From positions 1-58,563 of the forward strand of contig CAZQIZ010000018.1 of the NCBI GenBank assembly GCA_964593585.1: a stretch of 58,563 nt of DNA, written 5' to 3'. Below, piece after piece: positions 7,948 through 16,957 of the stretch (positions are counted from its first letter, which is position 1; each line of letters opens with the position of its first letter). Position numbers and translations under genes: made by a program. The notes beneath the pieces were generated by a model. The model was given only the letters and a program-made list of their open reading frames with translations, did no database searches and was not told the DNA's origin. The DNA comes from JACQFV01 sp964593585 (GTDB taxonomy: Bacteria; Zixibacteria; MSB-5A5; WJJR01).

Positions 7948-10257
7948 ATGTTCCACGTCCTGCTCAGAGCCAAGCGCGCCATCGCCGCGCGGATCCGCGC
8001 GCGTCTGGAGGACGTGAGCGACACGCGCCGTTACCGGCGCGTGCAGACGGCGACGCACATCGCGCTGGGCCTGTTGGTTGTGGCCGGCTCAATTGTCTTT
8101 TTCCCGCGGCCGGAGTTGTTTGTCCCGCCCGATTTTCCCCGCGAAGGGGACATCGCCACCGCCGAGATCATCGCGCCGTTTGATTTCCCGGTCATGAAGT
8201 CGCCGGAGGAGATTCGCGCCGAAGAGGATGAAATCCGGCGTGAGACGCCTCCGATCCTGGGGTACGACCGCGCGATTGCCGATTCGATCCAGCGCACGCT
8301 CGGCAATTTCTTCAACCGCGCCGAACGCCTGGCGGCCTCGCCGATCAGCCCGAATTTGCGCAAGGAGCGGTTGGCGCAGGAGTTTCCGTGGTGGGACCTA
8401 GACACGTTAACCCCGCCGCGTCCGGGCGGCGGCTGGCTGGCCCTGCGCTTCACCGCCGAGGATGCGGTACGGCGACTCTACACCACCGGCATTTTCCCCG
8501 ACACGCGCTTCCTGCCGACGACGGAAAGTCCGTTTGTCATGGTGGACCGCCCTGGAGTGGGGGAAATGCCGCTCAAGCGCGATCAGATTCTCGACCGGTC
8601 GGCGGCGCGGGCGCGCATCGACGTCGAGCTGGCGGAGATTCCGGGGGTTGATGAGTCCGAGCGTCAGCGGCTGGTGGCGGTGATCAGCGATTTGCTCACG
8701 CCCAATCTCGTGTACGATCACGAAACGACCGAGCAACGCCGTCAGGCGCTCCTCGATGAACTCCAGCCGTACAAAGTGCGCATCTACCGCGGCGAGCGGA
8801 TCGTGGCGAAGAATGAGCGGGTGACGGCGGCGCACGCCGAGCGGTTGGCGGCGCTGGCGCAGTTGCGCGCCGAGCGGCGAGACTCGGGCGGTCTGCTCGG
8901 GTATCTGCTGCCGATCGGCGGCCGGGCGCTGTTTGCGCTGTTTTGCGTGGCGGGCATGGCGGCGCACTTCTACTACTTCCGTCGCCGCTACCTGCGGCGT
9001 TCGGCGATCATTCTGCTCGCCGCGCTGTTGTGGCTGTTCACGCTGGCGGCGGCGCGGGTCGCGCTGGCCTTCGGCTGGCCCTTCCTCTACCTCATCCCGA
9101 TCCCGTTTGCCGCCATCCTCATCACCGTGCTGGTGGATTTGGGCACGGCGTTGGTGTCGACGGTCTTTCTCTCCTTCCTCATCGGCGTGGTGACCGGCTT
9201 TAGCTTCCCGGTGACGGTGGTCGGCGTGGCGGTTGGTATGGTGTCGGCCTACAGCGTGCGCACGGTGCGCCGTCGCTACGACTTCTATCGTCCGGCTCTC
9301 TACGGCTCGCTGACCTACCTGCTGGCGATTGTCGTGATCGAGTCGCTGCGTTACACCGAGACAGAGGGCATCCTGCAGGCGGCCGGGTACGGCATGGTGA
9401 ACTCGATTGTCGCGGCGATTCTGGCCGTCGGTGTGTTGCCGGTGTTCGAGTCGCTGTTCGGATTCACCACCGATCTGACGCTGTTGGAACTGTCCAATCT
9501 CAATCACCCGCTGCTGAAGCGTCTGTCGCTCGAAGCGCCGGGGACCTACCACCATTCGATCGTGATCGGCAACCTCTCCGAGGCGGCCGCCGAGGCGATC
9601 GGCGCCAATGCGCTCTTGGCGCGCGTCGGGGCCTACTACCACGACATCGGCAAGATGGAAAAGCCGGAGTATTTCGTCGAGAACATGCGCCACACCAAAA
9701 GCAAGCACGACAAACTCTCGCCGTCGATGAGCGCGCTCATCCTCGAACGGCATGTCAAGGGCGGCAAGGAGCTGGCGCTCGAACACAACCTGCCCGACGC
9801 GGTGATCGACTTCATCGAGCAACATCACGGCACCACGGTCATGAGCTTCTTCTACCAGAAGGCCCTGAAGCAGTCGCCGGACGAAGAGGTGGTCGAAGAG
9901 GAGTATCGCTACCCCGGTCCGAAACCGCAAACACGCGAGACCGCGATCCTGATGCTGGCTGATTCGGTCGAAGCGGTGACGCGCACGCTCGATGATCCCA
10001 AGCCGGGGCGGGTGCAGGCGGTGGTCCAGAAAGTGATCGCCGATAAATTCCTCGCCGGCCAGCTGGAGGAGTGCAATCTCACGTTGCGCGACTTGCACCG
10101 GATCGAACAGGCGTTTCTTAAGATCCTGCTGGGTGTGTTCCACCAGCGGATCGATTATCCCTCGGCGGCGGATTCATTGGAAGACGAGGCGGACAACAGC
10201 GACGCTTCGCCCACGCGCGACGGGTCGCTAACCCGGCCGACGAGCCGTCTTTCGTAG
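7948..10257 (+). CDS. pgpH: 7TM-HD family cyclic-di-AMP phosphodiesterase (PgpH-like)
   Basis: A 769-residue membrane protein: cytoplasmic N-terminus and first membrane span near residues 38-55, an extracytoplasmic 7TMR-HDED region to about 315, a run of seven hydrophobic spans from about 325 to 520, and a C-terminal HD hydrolase domain. The HD residues are visible in TYHHSIVIGNLSEAA, YYHDIGKMEKPEYF (HD near residue 565) and the later EQHHGTTVMSFFY. Characterised PgpH proteins hydrolyse c-di-AMP; substrate use here is by family membership. The position between phoH and ybeY is typical. It starts nine bases after the phoH stop. Confidence 0.93.
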   Translation: MFHVLLRAKRAIAARIRARLEDVSDTRRYRRVQTATHIALGLLVVAGSIVFFPRPELFVPPDFPREGDIATAEIIAPFDFPVMKSPEEIRAEEDEIRRETPPILGYDRAIADSIQRTLGNFFNRAERLAASPISPNLRKERLAQEFPWWDLDTLTPPRPGGGWLALRFTAEDAVRRLYTTGIFPDTRFLPTTESPFVMVDRPGVGEMPLKRDQILDRSAARARIDVELAEIPGVDESERQRLVAVISDLLTPNLVYDHETTEQRRQALLDELQPYKVRIYRGERIVAKNERVTAAHAERLAALAQLRAERRDSGGLLGYLLPIGGRALFALFCVAGMAAHFYYFRRRYLRRSAIILLAALLWLFTLAAARVALAFGWPFLYLIPIPFAAILITVLVDLGTALVSTVFLSFLIGVVTGFSFPVTVVGVAVGMVSAYSVRTVRRRYDFYRPALYGSLTYLLAIVVIESLRYTETEGILQAAGYGMVNSIVAAILAVGVLPVFESLFGFTTDLTLLELSNLNHPLLKRLSLEAPGTYHHSIVIGNLSEAAAEAIGANALLARVGAYYHDIGKMEKPEYFVENMRHTKSKHDKLSPSMSALILERHVKGGKELALEHNLPDAVIDFIEQHHGTTVMSFFYQKALKQSPDEEVVEEEYRYPGPKPQTRETAILMLADSVEAVTRTLDDPKPGRVQAVVQKVIADKFLAGQLEECNLTLRDLHRIEQAFLKILLGVFHQRIDYPSAADSLEDEADNSDASPTRDGSLTRPTSRLS

Positions 10258-10264
10258 AAATGAC

Positions 10265-10798
10265 ATGGCGCCCCGCTCGTCCAACCCCACCGCCACCCGT
10301 CGCGCCCGGAAGACGTCCGGGCGGATCGTTCGTGTGCGTCTGGTGCGGGATATCGACGGGGCGCGCTTGCCGGTGGCGCGATTGCGCGCGGCGCTGGAGT
10401 CGATCATTCGTCGCGAGCATGGCGCCGGCACGGTGCAGGTGATCGTGGTCGATGATACGGTCATGCGCCGGCTCAATCGCCGGTTCCGGGGCAAGGACAA
10501 GACCACCGATGTGCTCTCCTTCCCGTTCGGCGGTGAGATGCCTGGTGTGGACGACGACCATCTGATCGGCGAGATCTACTGCAATTACGCCCACTGCCGG
10601 CGGTGGGCCGCGGAGCACGGGGGCACGATCGCTGATGAGGCGCTGCGGCTGGCGGTGCATGGTTGTCTGCATCTGTTTGGATACAATCACCATGCGCCGG
10701 CGGACAACGCGCGCATGCGCCGGGCCGAAGACCGCTACCTGCGCGCCGTTGGACTGATCGGCGCGCGCACCTCGGGGAAGGGCAGACGCGATGCTTGA
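10265..10798 (+). CDS. ybeY: endoribonuclease YbeY (rRNA maturation factor)
   Basis: Single-strand-specific metallo-endoribonuclease that acts in 16S rRNA 3'-end maturation and ribosome quality control. The zinc motif reads HGCLHLFGYNHH (family HGxLHLxGYDH), and the upstream TTDVLSFPFG segment is also conserved. The Asp of GYDH is Asn here. Length 177 residues including a basic N-terminal extension of about 20. It overlaps the next gene by 8 bp and follows pgpH by 7 bp, so translation is probably coupled. Confidence 0.93.
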   Translation: MAPRSSNPTATRRARKTSGRIVRVRLVRDIDGARLPVARLRAALESIIRREHGAGTVQVIVVDDTVMRRLNRRFRGKDKTTDVLSFPFGGEMPGVDDDHLIGEIYCNYAHCRRWAAEHGGTIADEALRLAVHGCLHLFGYNHHAPADNARMRRAEDRYLRAVGLIGARTSGKGRRDA

Positions 10799-12065
10799 GC
10801 TGGTGATCGCCTCGGTGGCCTCGCTTCTGCTGCTGGTCATGATCTATCTGACCAACGCCGGCGCGCAGCAATTGTCGGCGCTGGTGGACCTCGCCACGGA
10901 GCACGCCGAGGACGAGGATGACGCATCGGGGCGCTGGGAGTTATTGGCGCGCTCGTCACGCGACGTACTGCTGGCGGCCGATCTGTTCAAGTCGCTGGCA
11001 TTCGGAATCATGACTGTGCTCGCGCTGTGGGCCGTTCCGCGTTTTTGCACGTCGATGGCCTGGCCGACGTTGCCCTGCCTGGTGGTCGTGCTGCCGTTGG
11101 TGTGGCTCGTCCATGTCCTGGCCGGCGATGTCCTACCGCGGCGGGCGGCGCGCGCCGAACCGGCGCCGCGGCTTCTGTCAATGCGGCTGGCGGCGCTGTC
11201 GTTGACCTGGCAGATGTTCCGTCCCCTGCTGTCGTTGGCCCATTGGGTTTCGACGCTGCGCCGCCCGACAACCCGTCTGGCCGAGCGCGAGGAGATTGTC
11301 GAGCGCGCCTTCGATTCGCTGGCCGAGTCGGTCGGAATGGATGAACCGGTGATCGAGCCGGATGAACGCGAGATGATCCGCGGCGTGATCGGACTCGAGG
11401 ACACCGAGGTGCGGGAGGTTATGGTCCCGCGCATCGACATTGTGGCCGTGCCGGTGGATGCGAGCGTGCAGGATGTCCGCCGGAAGATCGTCGAATCCGG
11501 CCATTCCCGTCTGCCGGTGTACGATGAAACGCTCGACACCATCGTCGGCATCCTCTACGTGAAGGACCTCTTTTGCGCCGAAGCCGAAGGCGACATCCAA
11601 CTGTCGGCGCTGGCGCGCCGGGCGTTTGTCGTGCCCGAAACCAAGCGTGTCGATGCGCTCCTGGAAGAATTCAAGCGGCTCAAGACGCATATCGCCATCG
11701 TGGTCGATGAGTTCGGCGGCACCGCGGGGCTGGTCACGCTTGAGGACATCCTCGAGGAGATCGTTGGCGAAATCGAGGATGAACACGACGGCCAGAGGCG
11801 GCCCATCGAGCGCGAAAGCGACGATGTCATCCTTGCCGACGGCGTGGTCTCGTTATTTGACATCGCCGAGGAGCTGGGCATCGAGGTTCCGGACGAGGAA
11901 TTCGAGACCATCGGCGGCCTCATCTACGACCGTGTCGGCGGCGTCCCGCGGGTCGGGCAGTCGATCGAAGAGCACGGCTGGAAGATCACGATCGAGAAGA
12001 TGGACGGCCAGCGCATCCGACGGGTGCGTATAGCCCGTCTGCCCCAGTCTCCTTCCATGCCCTGA
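10791..12065 (+). CDS. CNNM/CorC-HlyC family transporter-like protein (DUF21, CBS pair)
   Basis: A 424-residue inner-membrane protein: four hydrophobic segments of the DUF21/CNNM domain in residues 1-160, a CBS pair around 200-330 (REVMVPRIDIVAV, HSRLPVYDETLDTIVGILYVKDLF, VVDEFGGTAGLVTLEDILEEIVGEI), and a C-terminal CorC/HlyC domain with DEEFETIGGLIYD. Family members are linked to magnesium/cobalt efflux or resistance. It closes the phoH-pgpH-ybeY operon, as in many bacteria. The old name hemolysin is misleading. Confidence 0.93.
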   Translation: MLELVIASVASLLLLVMIYLTNAGAQQLSALVDLATEHAEDEDDASGRWELLARSSRDVLLAADLFKSLAFGIMTVLALWAVPRFCTSMAWPTLPCLVVVLPLVWLVHVLAGDVLPRRAARAEPAPRLLSMRLAALSLTWQMFRPLLSLAHWVSTLRRPTTRLAEREEIVERAFDSLAESVGMDEPVIEPDEREMIRGVIGLEDTEVREVMVPRIDIVAVPVDASVQDVRRKIVESGHSRLPVYDETLDTIVGILYVKDLFCAEAEGDIQLSALARRAFVVPETKRVDALLEEFKRLKTHIAIVVDEFGGTAGLVTLEDILEEIVGEIEDEHDGQRRPIERESDDVILADGVVSLFDIAEELGIEVPDEEFETIGGLIYDRVGGVPRVGQSIEEHGWKITIEKMDGQRIRRVRIARLPQSPSMP

Positions 12066-12164
12066 CTTGCCGACACGCGTTCGGAACGCGCTGGCGCGGC
12101 GGGGCGCGACGCGCTAACTTGATCCGCGGAAGACCGCACCGCGGTTCCGACGGAGGCAACTCAC

Positions 12165-12377
12165 ATGCCCATCTATGTCTATCAGTGCCAATCATGCCAG
12201 CACACTTTTGAAGAACTGGTTTTCTCAGACAAACAAGCAGCCTCGCTGTCCTGTCCGCAATGCCAGGCGACGGTCCTGATTCGCAAGCAGGCGGCCTTCG
12301 CCACTACCTCGGGCGGCCACGATGCGGCGCCCGCCTGCGGCAGCGGCGGCTGTTGCGGCTGCAACTTCGACAACTGA
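12165..12377 (+). CDS. FmdB-type zinc ribbon protein
   Basis: A 70-residue protein that starts MPIYVYQCQSC and carries the paired CxxC motifs (CQSC, CPQC) of the FmdB/putative regulatory zinc ribbon family, then a tail rich in Gly and Cys (CGSGGCCGCNFDN). Function in this family is largely unknown; a zinc-binding or regulatory role is assumed. ATG at 12165 follows a GGAGG site. The sprT-like gene begins 10 bp after its stop, so the two are probably cotranscribed. Confidence 0.88.
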   Translation: MPIYVYQCQSCQHTFEELVFSDKQAASLSCPQCQATVLIRKQAAFATTSGGHDAAPACGSGGCCGCNFDN

Positions 12378-12387
12378 TCCCCGACAC

Positions 12388-13005
12388 ATGAGCCAACTGG
12401 ATCTGCTGGCCGGGAGCATGGCGGCTCTGCCGGATGAAGCGGAGCTGCAACGCCGATTCGACTGGTTCAATGAGACGATGTTTAAGTCTCGGTTGCCGGC
12501 GGCGACGATTCGCTGGTCGACACGGATGCGGATTGCCGGCACCTGCCAGCGGCACCGCCTGTTGATCACGCTGTCGCGTCCGTATCACGAGCGCTTCCCG
12601 CAGGACGTCGACGACACCCTCAAACACGAGATGATTCACCTGCGCTACGCGGGGCACGGCCCGGCGTTCCGTCGCGAAGCCCACCGGGTGGGCGCAAGCG
12701 TGCACTGCCGCGAATACGATGGCATCCATCCGAAGGCGCGGCTGGTGTACGCCTGTCCGAGTTGCTGGCGCGAGTACCGGCGGATGAAGCCGGCGGAACT
12801 CTACTGCGGACGGTGTTCGCGCGGGCGTCTTTTGCCGCAATTCCGGCTGGTGCTCAAGCGGGAAATAGAGCCCGAGCGCGCGCGTCGGGCCCGTCCCACG
12901 TCAGGCACGCAGCGCCGCCATCCGCGTACGGAGTCGATTTCCTGCCGTCGCCTGGCGACCGCGGCCGCCACGCCGGGACTGTTCGGATCGATCGATGAGC
13001 CGTGA
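12388..13005 (+). CDS. SprT-like metalloprotease-fold protein
   Basis: SprT/SPRTN-type domain: an N-terminal helix region (RFDWFNETMFKSRLP), a strand pair, the zinc motif HEMIH near residue 81 (DTLKHEMIHLRYAGHG) and a C-terminal zinc ribbon with CPSC and CGRC. Eukaryotic SPRTN cleaves DNA-protein crosslinks; bacterial SprT proteins are poorly characterised. The C-terminal ~45 residues are basic and low in complexity. The ATG at 12388 begins just before the domain; the frame is open upstream inside the FmdB gene. 205 residues. Confidence 0.87.
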   Translation: MSQLDLLAGSMAALPDEAELQRRFDWFNETMFKSRLPAATIRWSTRMRIAGTCQRHRLLITLSRPYHERFPQDVDDTLKHEMIHLRYAGHGPAFRREAHRVGASVHCREYDGIHPKARLVYACPSCWREYRRMKPAELYCGRCSRGRLLPQFRLVLKREIEPERARRARPTSGTQRRHPRTESISCRRLATAAATPGLFGSIDEP

Positions 13006-13051
13006 ATGGCTTGACTCGGCTGTGAGTTTCCCCTAAGATTGCCTGCCCGAG

Positions 13052-13128
13052 GGCGGTGTAGCTCAGCTGGTTAGAGCAGCGGAATCATAATCCGCGTGTC
13101 CGGGGTTCGAGTCCCTGCACCGCTACCA
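13052..13128 (+). tRNA. tRNA with CAT anticodon (elongator Met, or Ile2)
   Basis: All four arms fold: acceptor GGCGGTG/CACCGCT (first pair G-U), D arm GCTC/GAGC, anticodon stem GCGGA/TCCGC with loop ATCATAA (anticodon CAT), T arm around GGTTCGAGTCC, discriminator A and an encoded CCA at 13126-13128. The anticodon stem lacks the three G-C pairs of the initiator, so it is elongator Met or a lysidine-modified Ile2; the sequence alone does not settle which. Confidence 0.95.
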
Positions 13129-13188
13129 ATCCCGCGCGGGGCGGCAAGCCCGCAGCACCAACAATCATTGACAGACACGGGACGATCG

Positions 13189-14223
13189 ATGACGTCCGCC
13201 ATGGTCCCTACTCGCAGCCAGTATGTCGGTTGCCTGATCGGCAAATGCCTCGGTGATGCGCTCGGCCGCCCGGTCGAGGGTTTTGACGCAGAGGCCTGCC
13301 AACAGTACGTCCGTGGGGTGTTGCGGCGGTGGTTTGAAGGTGAGCTGCCCGATGACATCGAGTGGTCGGGGCAGTACACCGACGACTCGCAATTGGCGCG
13401 GGAACTGCTGGAGAGTCTGGTTACGCAGCGCGGCTGGAACCCGGTCGATTACGCCGATCGGATCGCGCGGATGTTCCGTGAAGACCGAGTGGTCGGCCGG
13501 GGAATTGCCTGCGACAATGCCGCGCGGCGTTTGAATCGGGGCATTGCGTGGGATCAGGCAGGTGATCCGGCTCCCTCGGCGGGAAACGGCACCATCATGC
13601 GCGCCGCGCCGGTCGGGCTGTACTATTATCGGCACAGACAGGAACTGACCACCGTCGCAAAAGAGCAGGGCTGGATCACGCATCATGACCCGCGTTGCAC
13701 GGCCGGATCGGTCGGAATGGCCCTCGCGGTGGCGCTCATCCTCGAAGACGGCGCCATGGATCGATCGAATGAATTCCTCGGTCTTCTGGCGGCGGCGATG
13801 GAAGCATATCATTCAGAATTTGCCCGGCTAATCGGGGAACTTTGGGTGTGGTTGAACCGTCCTGAGGAGCAGGCGCGAGCGCACATCTGCGGCGCCGGCA
13901 AGGCAATAGGGTTCGAGTACGCCTGGCCGGGGATCTCGCCCTTTGTGATCCCCAGTCTGCTTTGGAGTCTGTATGCGTTTCTGCGCCACCCTGACAGTTA
14001 CGTCGATGCGATCAGCGCGGCGATTGCGGTCGGCGGCGATGTGGACACGACGGCGGCGATGACCGGCGCACTGAGCGGCGCCCACCTGGGAATCGAGGAA
14101 TTGCCGCGGGCATTGGCGCTGCGCGTCAACGACTTCGGTCTCTGGGGGTACCGGGAGTTGGAAGAACTGGCCGATGCCTGCTTCATCCAAGCGACGGCGG
14201 ACTCGCACGGTCGCACCGGCTGA
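13189..14223 (+). CDS. ADP-ribosylglycohydrolase family protein
   Basis: DraG/ARH-type fold, 344 residues. The metal-binding signatures are present: GCLIGKCLGDALGRPVEG at the start, YTDDSQLA, NGTIMRAAPVGLY, and the C-terminal GGDVDTTAAMTGAL that supplies two metal-binding Asp. These enzymes remove ADP-ribose from proteins or small molecules, or cleave related N-glycosidic bonds. The chosen ATG at 13189 lies just upstream of the conserved start; the next ATG four codons on is an alternative. Located 60 bp after the tRNA gene, transcribed the same way. No ADP-ribosyltransferase partner is visible in the window. Confidence 0.9.
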   Translation: MTSAMVPTRSQYVGCLIGKCLGDALGRPVEGFDAEACQQYVRGVLRRWFEGELPDDIEWSGQYTDDSQLARELLESLVTQRGWNPVDYADRIARMFREDRVVGRGIACDNAARRLNRGIAWDQAGDPAPSAGNGTIMRAAPVGLYYYRHRQELTTVAKEQGWITHHDPRCTAGSVGMALAVALILEDGAMDRSNEFLGLLAAAMEAYHSEFARLIGELWVWLNRPEEQARAHICGAGKAIGFEYAWPGISPFVIPSLLWSLYAFLRHPDSYVDAISAAIAVGGDVDTTAAMTGALSGAHLGIEELPRALALRVNDFGLWGYRELEELADACFIQATADSHGRTG

Positions 14224-14326
14224 CAGAATTCAACGTGTCCCCAAAATATCTCGATACGATTCCTGCAAACGGATGCTATTATTATAAGGTAGCTGTCGTA
14301 GTCCGATCACTGACCGCGGGGGTCTG

Positions 14327-15181
14327 ATGCGCAAGTCGCGTATGCCTATCCTTGTGGGGGGGCTCTTGGTCGTTGTGCTGTCGGTCACCACGACGGTCGC
14401 GCGGGCGGGACAGTCGCCGTATTTCCCGCTGAGGCTGGGGAGCCAGTGGGTTTATGAGAAATACGGCAACATCCTGGACACCGTTTTCGGTCAGGAGATC
14501 GCCCGTATTGATGATGTCCGGCTCGTATGCGGGCAGATGTTCTATCACCTCTCTACGCCCTGGCCGCCGTCGTTCTCCTGTTGGGTCCGGAGTGATTCCA
14601 TCGGCGACATCTATTGGTGCGAATCACCCGGCGCTGAAGAGAATCCGTTGTTTCTGTTCTCCCGGCCATACTCGGAGCCCTGGTCGCCGGGCCAAATGAA
14701 TGGCCATGACTTTGCACAAACGACCGCTTGCGGCTGGCAAATTGCGCCTCCTCAGGGGTCATACGACGATGCCATCTGCATGAGTGGAGGATGCCTTCCT
14801 CCCGCGTGCTACGACATCTATTGGAGCGGAGCTTTTGCGCGCGACATCGGCCCCGTATGGTGGGCGATGATCGGCGTTGGGGGCGCAGCGATTGAATTTC
14901 GTCTTCTTGAGTACCTGCCTGGACCGGTATCGGCCTGTCGCTGCCACGGTGATCCCGTCTGCGACGGTTTGACGAATGTTCGTGATGTCGTATCGGTCAT
15001 CGACGTCGCATTTCGGGGCGCGCCACCGCCCAAGACCCGCGGGTGTTCGTGGTACGCCCGAGCCCTGCACGGGACGGGAGATGTGGATTGCTCCGGCGAG
15101 ACGAATATCGTCGACGTGGTCATGATGATCGACGTGGCGCTTCGCGGCGCGTCGGCGGAGGCGAAGTTCTGCCATCCGTAA
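14327..15181 (+). CDS. secreted protein with C-terminal tandem dockerin-type repeats
   Basis: A 284-residue protein with an N-terminal signal peptide (hydrophobic stretch then ARAG). The middle ~170 residues resemble no family I can name; it is Trp/Tyr-rich and begins YFPLRLGSQWVYEKYG, a pattern seen in secreted FCB proteins of unknown role. The C-terminus has two EF-hand-like dockerin repeats (DPVCDGLTNVRDVVSVIDVAFRG and GDVDCSGETNIVDVVMMID-type), with Asp/Asn at the calcium positions. The same two-repeat module ends the protein at 53021. The codon at 14327 is ATG after a weak GGGGG-rich site. Probably exported and Ca-binding. Confidence 0.82.
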   Translation: MRKSRMPILVGGLLVVVLSVTTTVARAGQSPYFPLRLGSQWVYEKYGNILDTVFGQEIARIDDVRLVCGQMFYHLSTPWPPSFSCWVRSDSIGDIYWCESPGAEENPLFLFSRPYSEPWSPGQMNGHDFAQTTACGWQIAPPQGSYDDAICMSGGCLPPACYDIYWSGAFARDIGPVWWAMIGVGGAAIEFRLLEYLPGPVSACRCHGDPVCDGLTNVRDVVSVIDVAFRGAPPPKTRGCSWYARALHGTGDVDCSGETNIVDVVMMIDVALRGASAEAKFCHP

Positions 15182-15379
15182 TTGGCGCCGGAAATCGCAT
15201 GGGTCTCGGAGAGCGTTGCTCGGACAACTGAACAGGCACATGCCGGGTGGCTTCATCACGGCTGTCAACGGACTGGTAGACCACTTTCTAGGTTCGCTCT
15301 GCATCAACTGCGCTCCTTATCTTCTCCGGCGCGCCGCCGAGGCGCTGGCGGCCATGGAAGTCCCGGCGCCGGAGATCGA

Positions 15380-16222
15380 GTGAGAAGGATGCGGCATCAC
15401 TTCTGGCCTACGATCGTCGTGGCGACGATCCTCCTGTCCCCGCTGGTGGGTTTGGCCGGGGACTGGACTGTCCTCGCGCCGGGGTTGGAATTTGGGGAGT
15501 TTAAGGCGCAACGGCGCACGTCGGAGGGAGACTCTCTTGTCTTGATTCTGCGCGCCGATCCCGTCCACTGGGAGCTGAAGGCATTGACGGCGAGCGGCGC
15601 GAGCCATCAGACCGGGAACCTGACGGCCCGGCAATGGTGCGAGCGATATGGCCTCGTGGCGGCCATCAATGCCGGGATGTATCAGGAAGACTTTCGAACC
15701 CATGTCGGGTACATGCGCTGCGATGGGCATGTGAACAGCGCCGGTAAAAACAACTACCAATCGGTGGCGGCGTTTGCGCCGCGTCGCGATGGGCTGCCGC
15801 CGTTTCGCATTGTTGACTTGGACCAAGTCGACTGGGACACGGTGAAGGCGCAGTATGATTGCGTGATTCAGAATCTGCGTCTGATCGCCCGTCCCGGCGG
15901 CAACCGTTGGTCGCCGTCGGATGAGCGCTGGAGCGAAGCGGCGCTGGGCGAGGACCATCAGGGACGTATTCTGTTTATCTTCTGCCGGTCGCCGTACTCG
16001 ATGCACGAATTCAACAGCATCCTCCTCGAGCTACCGATCGATCTGATCTGCGCGCAACACCTTGAGGGCGGACCGGAGGCGCAGTTCTATTTGCGCCACG
16101 GTTCGTTGACACGCGATGTCGCGGGCAGCTATGAGACGGGGTTCAATGAGAACGACGACAACCGCGAGGCCTGGCCGCTGCCGAATGTCCTGGGAATTGT
16201 TCCGCGCGACACGCTCCGCTGA
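15380..16222 (+). CDS. secreted phosphodiester glycosidase (NAGPA) domain protein
   Basis: A 280-residue exported protein: a short basic start, a hydrophobic signal sequence (PTIVVATILLSPLVGLAG), then a domain typical of the NAGPA/DUF2233 family, with LVAAINAGMYQ, the LAPGLEFGEFK start and the C-terminal HLEGGPEAQFYLRHG segment. Family members cleave phosphodiester-linked sugars such as GlcNAc-1-phosphodiesters. The start is either GTG 15380, with GGAG five bases upstream, or ATG 15389; both give the same signal peptide. The last 38 bp overlap the next gene. Confidence 0.83.
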   Translation: MRRMRHHFWPTIVVATILLSPLVGLAGDWTVLAPGLEFGEFKAQRRTSEGDSLVLILRADPVHWELKALTASGASHQTGNLTARQWCERYGLVAAINAGMYQEDFRTHVGYMRCDGHVNSAGKNNYQSVAAFAPRRDGLPPFRIVDLDQVDWDTVKAQYDCVIQNLRLIARPGGNRWSPSDERWSEAALGEDHQGRILFIFCRSPYSMHEFNSILLELPIDLICAQHLEGGPEAQFYLRHGSLTRDVAGSYETGFNENDDNREAWPLPNVLGIVPRDTLR

Positions 16223-16952
16223 CCGTTCGGCCCGCGCGTGGATATATGCGGCTGCGCTCATCCTGCTAACCGGAATCGTACCCATACCGGCCAGCGCGCA
16301 GACCCCGTCGCCAGCGCCGGTCGGATCCGAATACACGCTGACGACGCAGTCCATCCGATCAGAGATTGCCCGTTTGCGCGAGGATTTCCAGCGCGCGCGC
16401 AACGCGGCGGCTCGTGACAGTCTGGTCGATGTCGCAAGCCTTCGCCTGAGGATCTGGCTATGCGATTCGATCTTCCCGCTTTGGTATGGCACAGAGTGGG
16501 ATTACAACGGCACGACCCAGACACCGGGTGTCGGGACCATCGCCTGCGGTTACTTTGTCACCACCTGCCTGCGTGATGTCGGCTTCAGTCTCCCGCGGGT
16601 GCGTCTGTCGCAGGAGCCATCGGAACGGATCATCGCCAGTTTCGTCTCGCGGCCTCTGCGGCGGCGCTGGTCGGATGCGTCCCTCGAACGATTCGTCGCG
16701 GAAGTTGCGGCCATGGGCGACGGACTCTATATGGTCGGGCTTGATTGTCACGTTGGCTTCCTGATTGTCGAGGCTGGGACGGTGGATTTCTGCCATGCAT
16801 CCTATACGCCGCCGTCGATGGTGATCCGTGAATCGGCGCTGACATCCTCGGTGCTGGCGATTTCGCGATACCGCGTGGTCGGGCGGTTGCTCCCGAACGA
16901 GGCGCTGGTGCGGCGCTGGCTGCGGGACGAGCGTTTTGGAGTCGAGGACTGA
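16185..16952 (+). CDS. exported NlpC/P60-like putative cysteine hydrolase
   Basis: A 255-residue protein with a signal peptide (WIYAAALILLTGIVPIPASA). A coiled region (SEIARLREDFQRARN) is followed by a domain whose spacing resembles NlpC/P60 or CHAP amidases: IACGYFVTTCLRDVGF with the candidate nucleophile Cys, LDCHVGFLIV with the candidate His, and VDFCHASY with a possible third residue. That assignment comes from motif spacing, not from a clear match. The ATG at 16185 lies inside the glycosidase gene (38 bp overlap), so the two are probably translationally coupled; rtcA follows 5 bp after the stop. Confidence 0.7.
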   Translation: MSWELFRATRSADRSARAWIYAAALILLTGIVPIPASAQTPSPAPVGSEYTLTTQSIRSEIARLREDFQRARNAAARDSLVDVASLRLRIWLCDSIFPLWYGTEWDYNGTTQTPGVGTIACGYFVTTCLRDVGFSLPRVRLSQEPSERIIASFVSRPLRRRWSDASLERFVAEVAAMGDGLYMVGLDCHVGFLIVEAGTVDFCHASYTPPSMVIRESALTSSVLAISRYRVVGRLLPNEALVRRWLRDERFGVED

Positions 16953-16957
16953 CAAGC

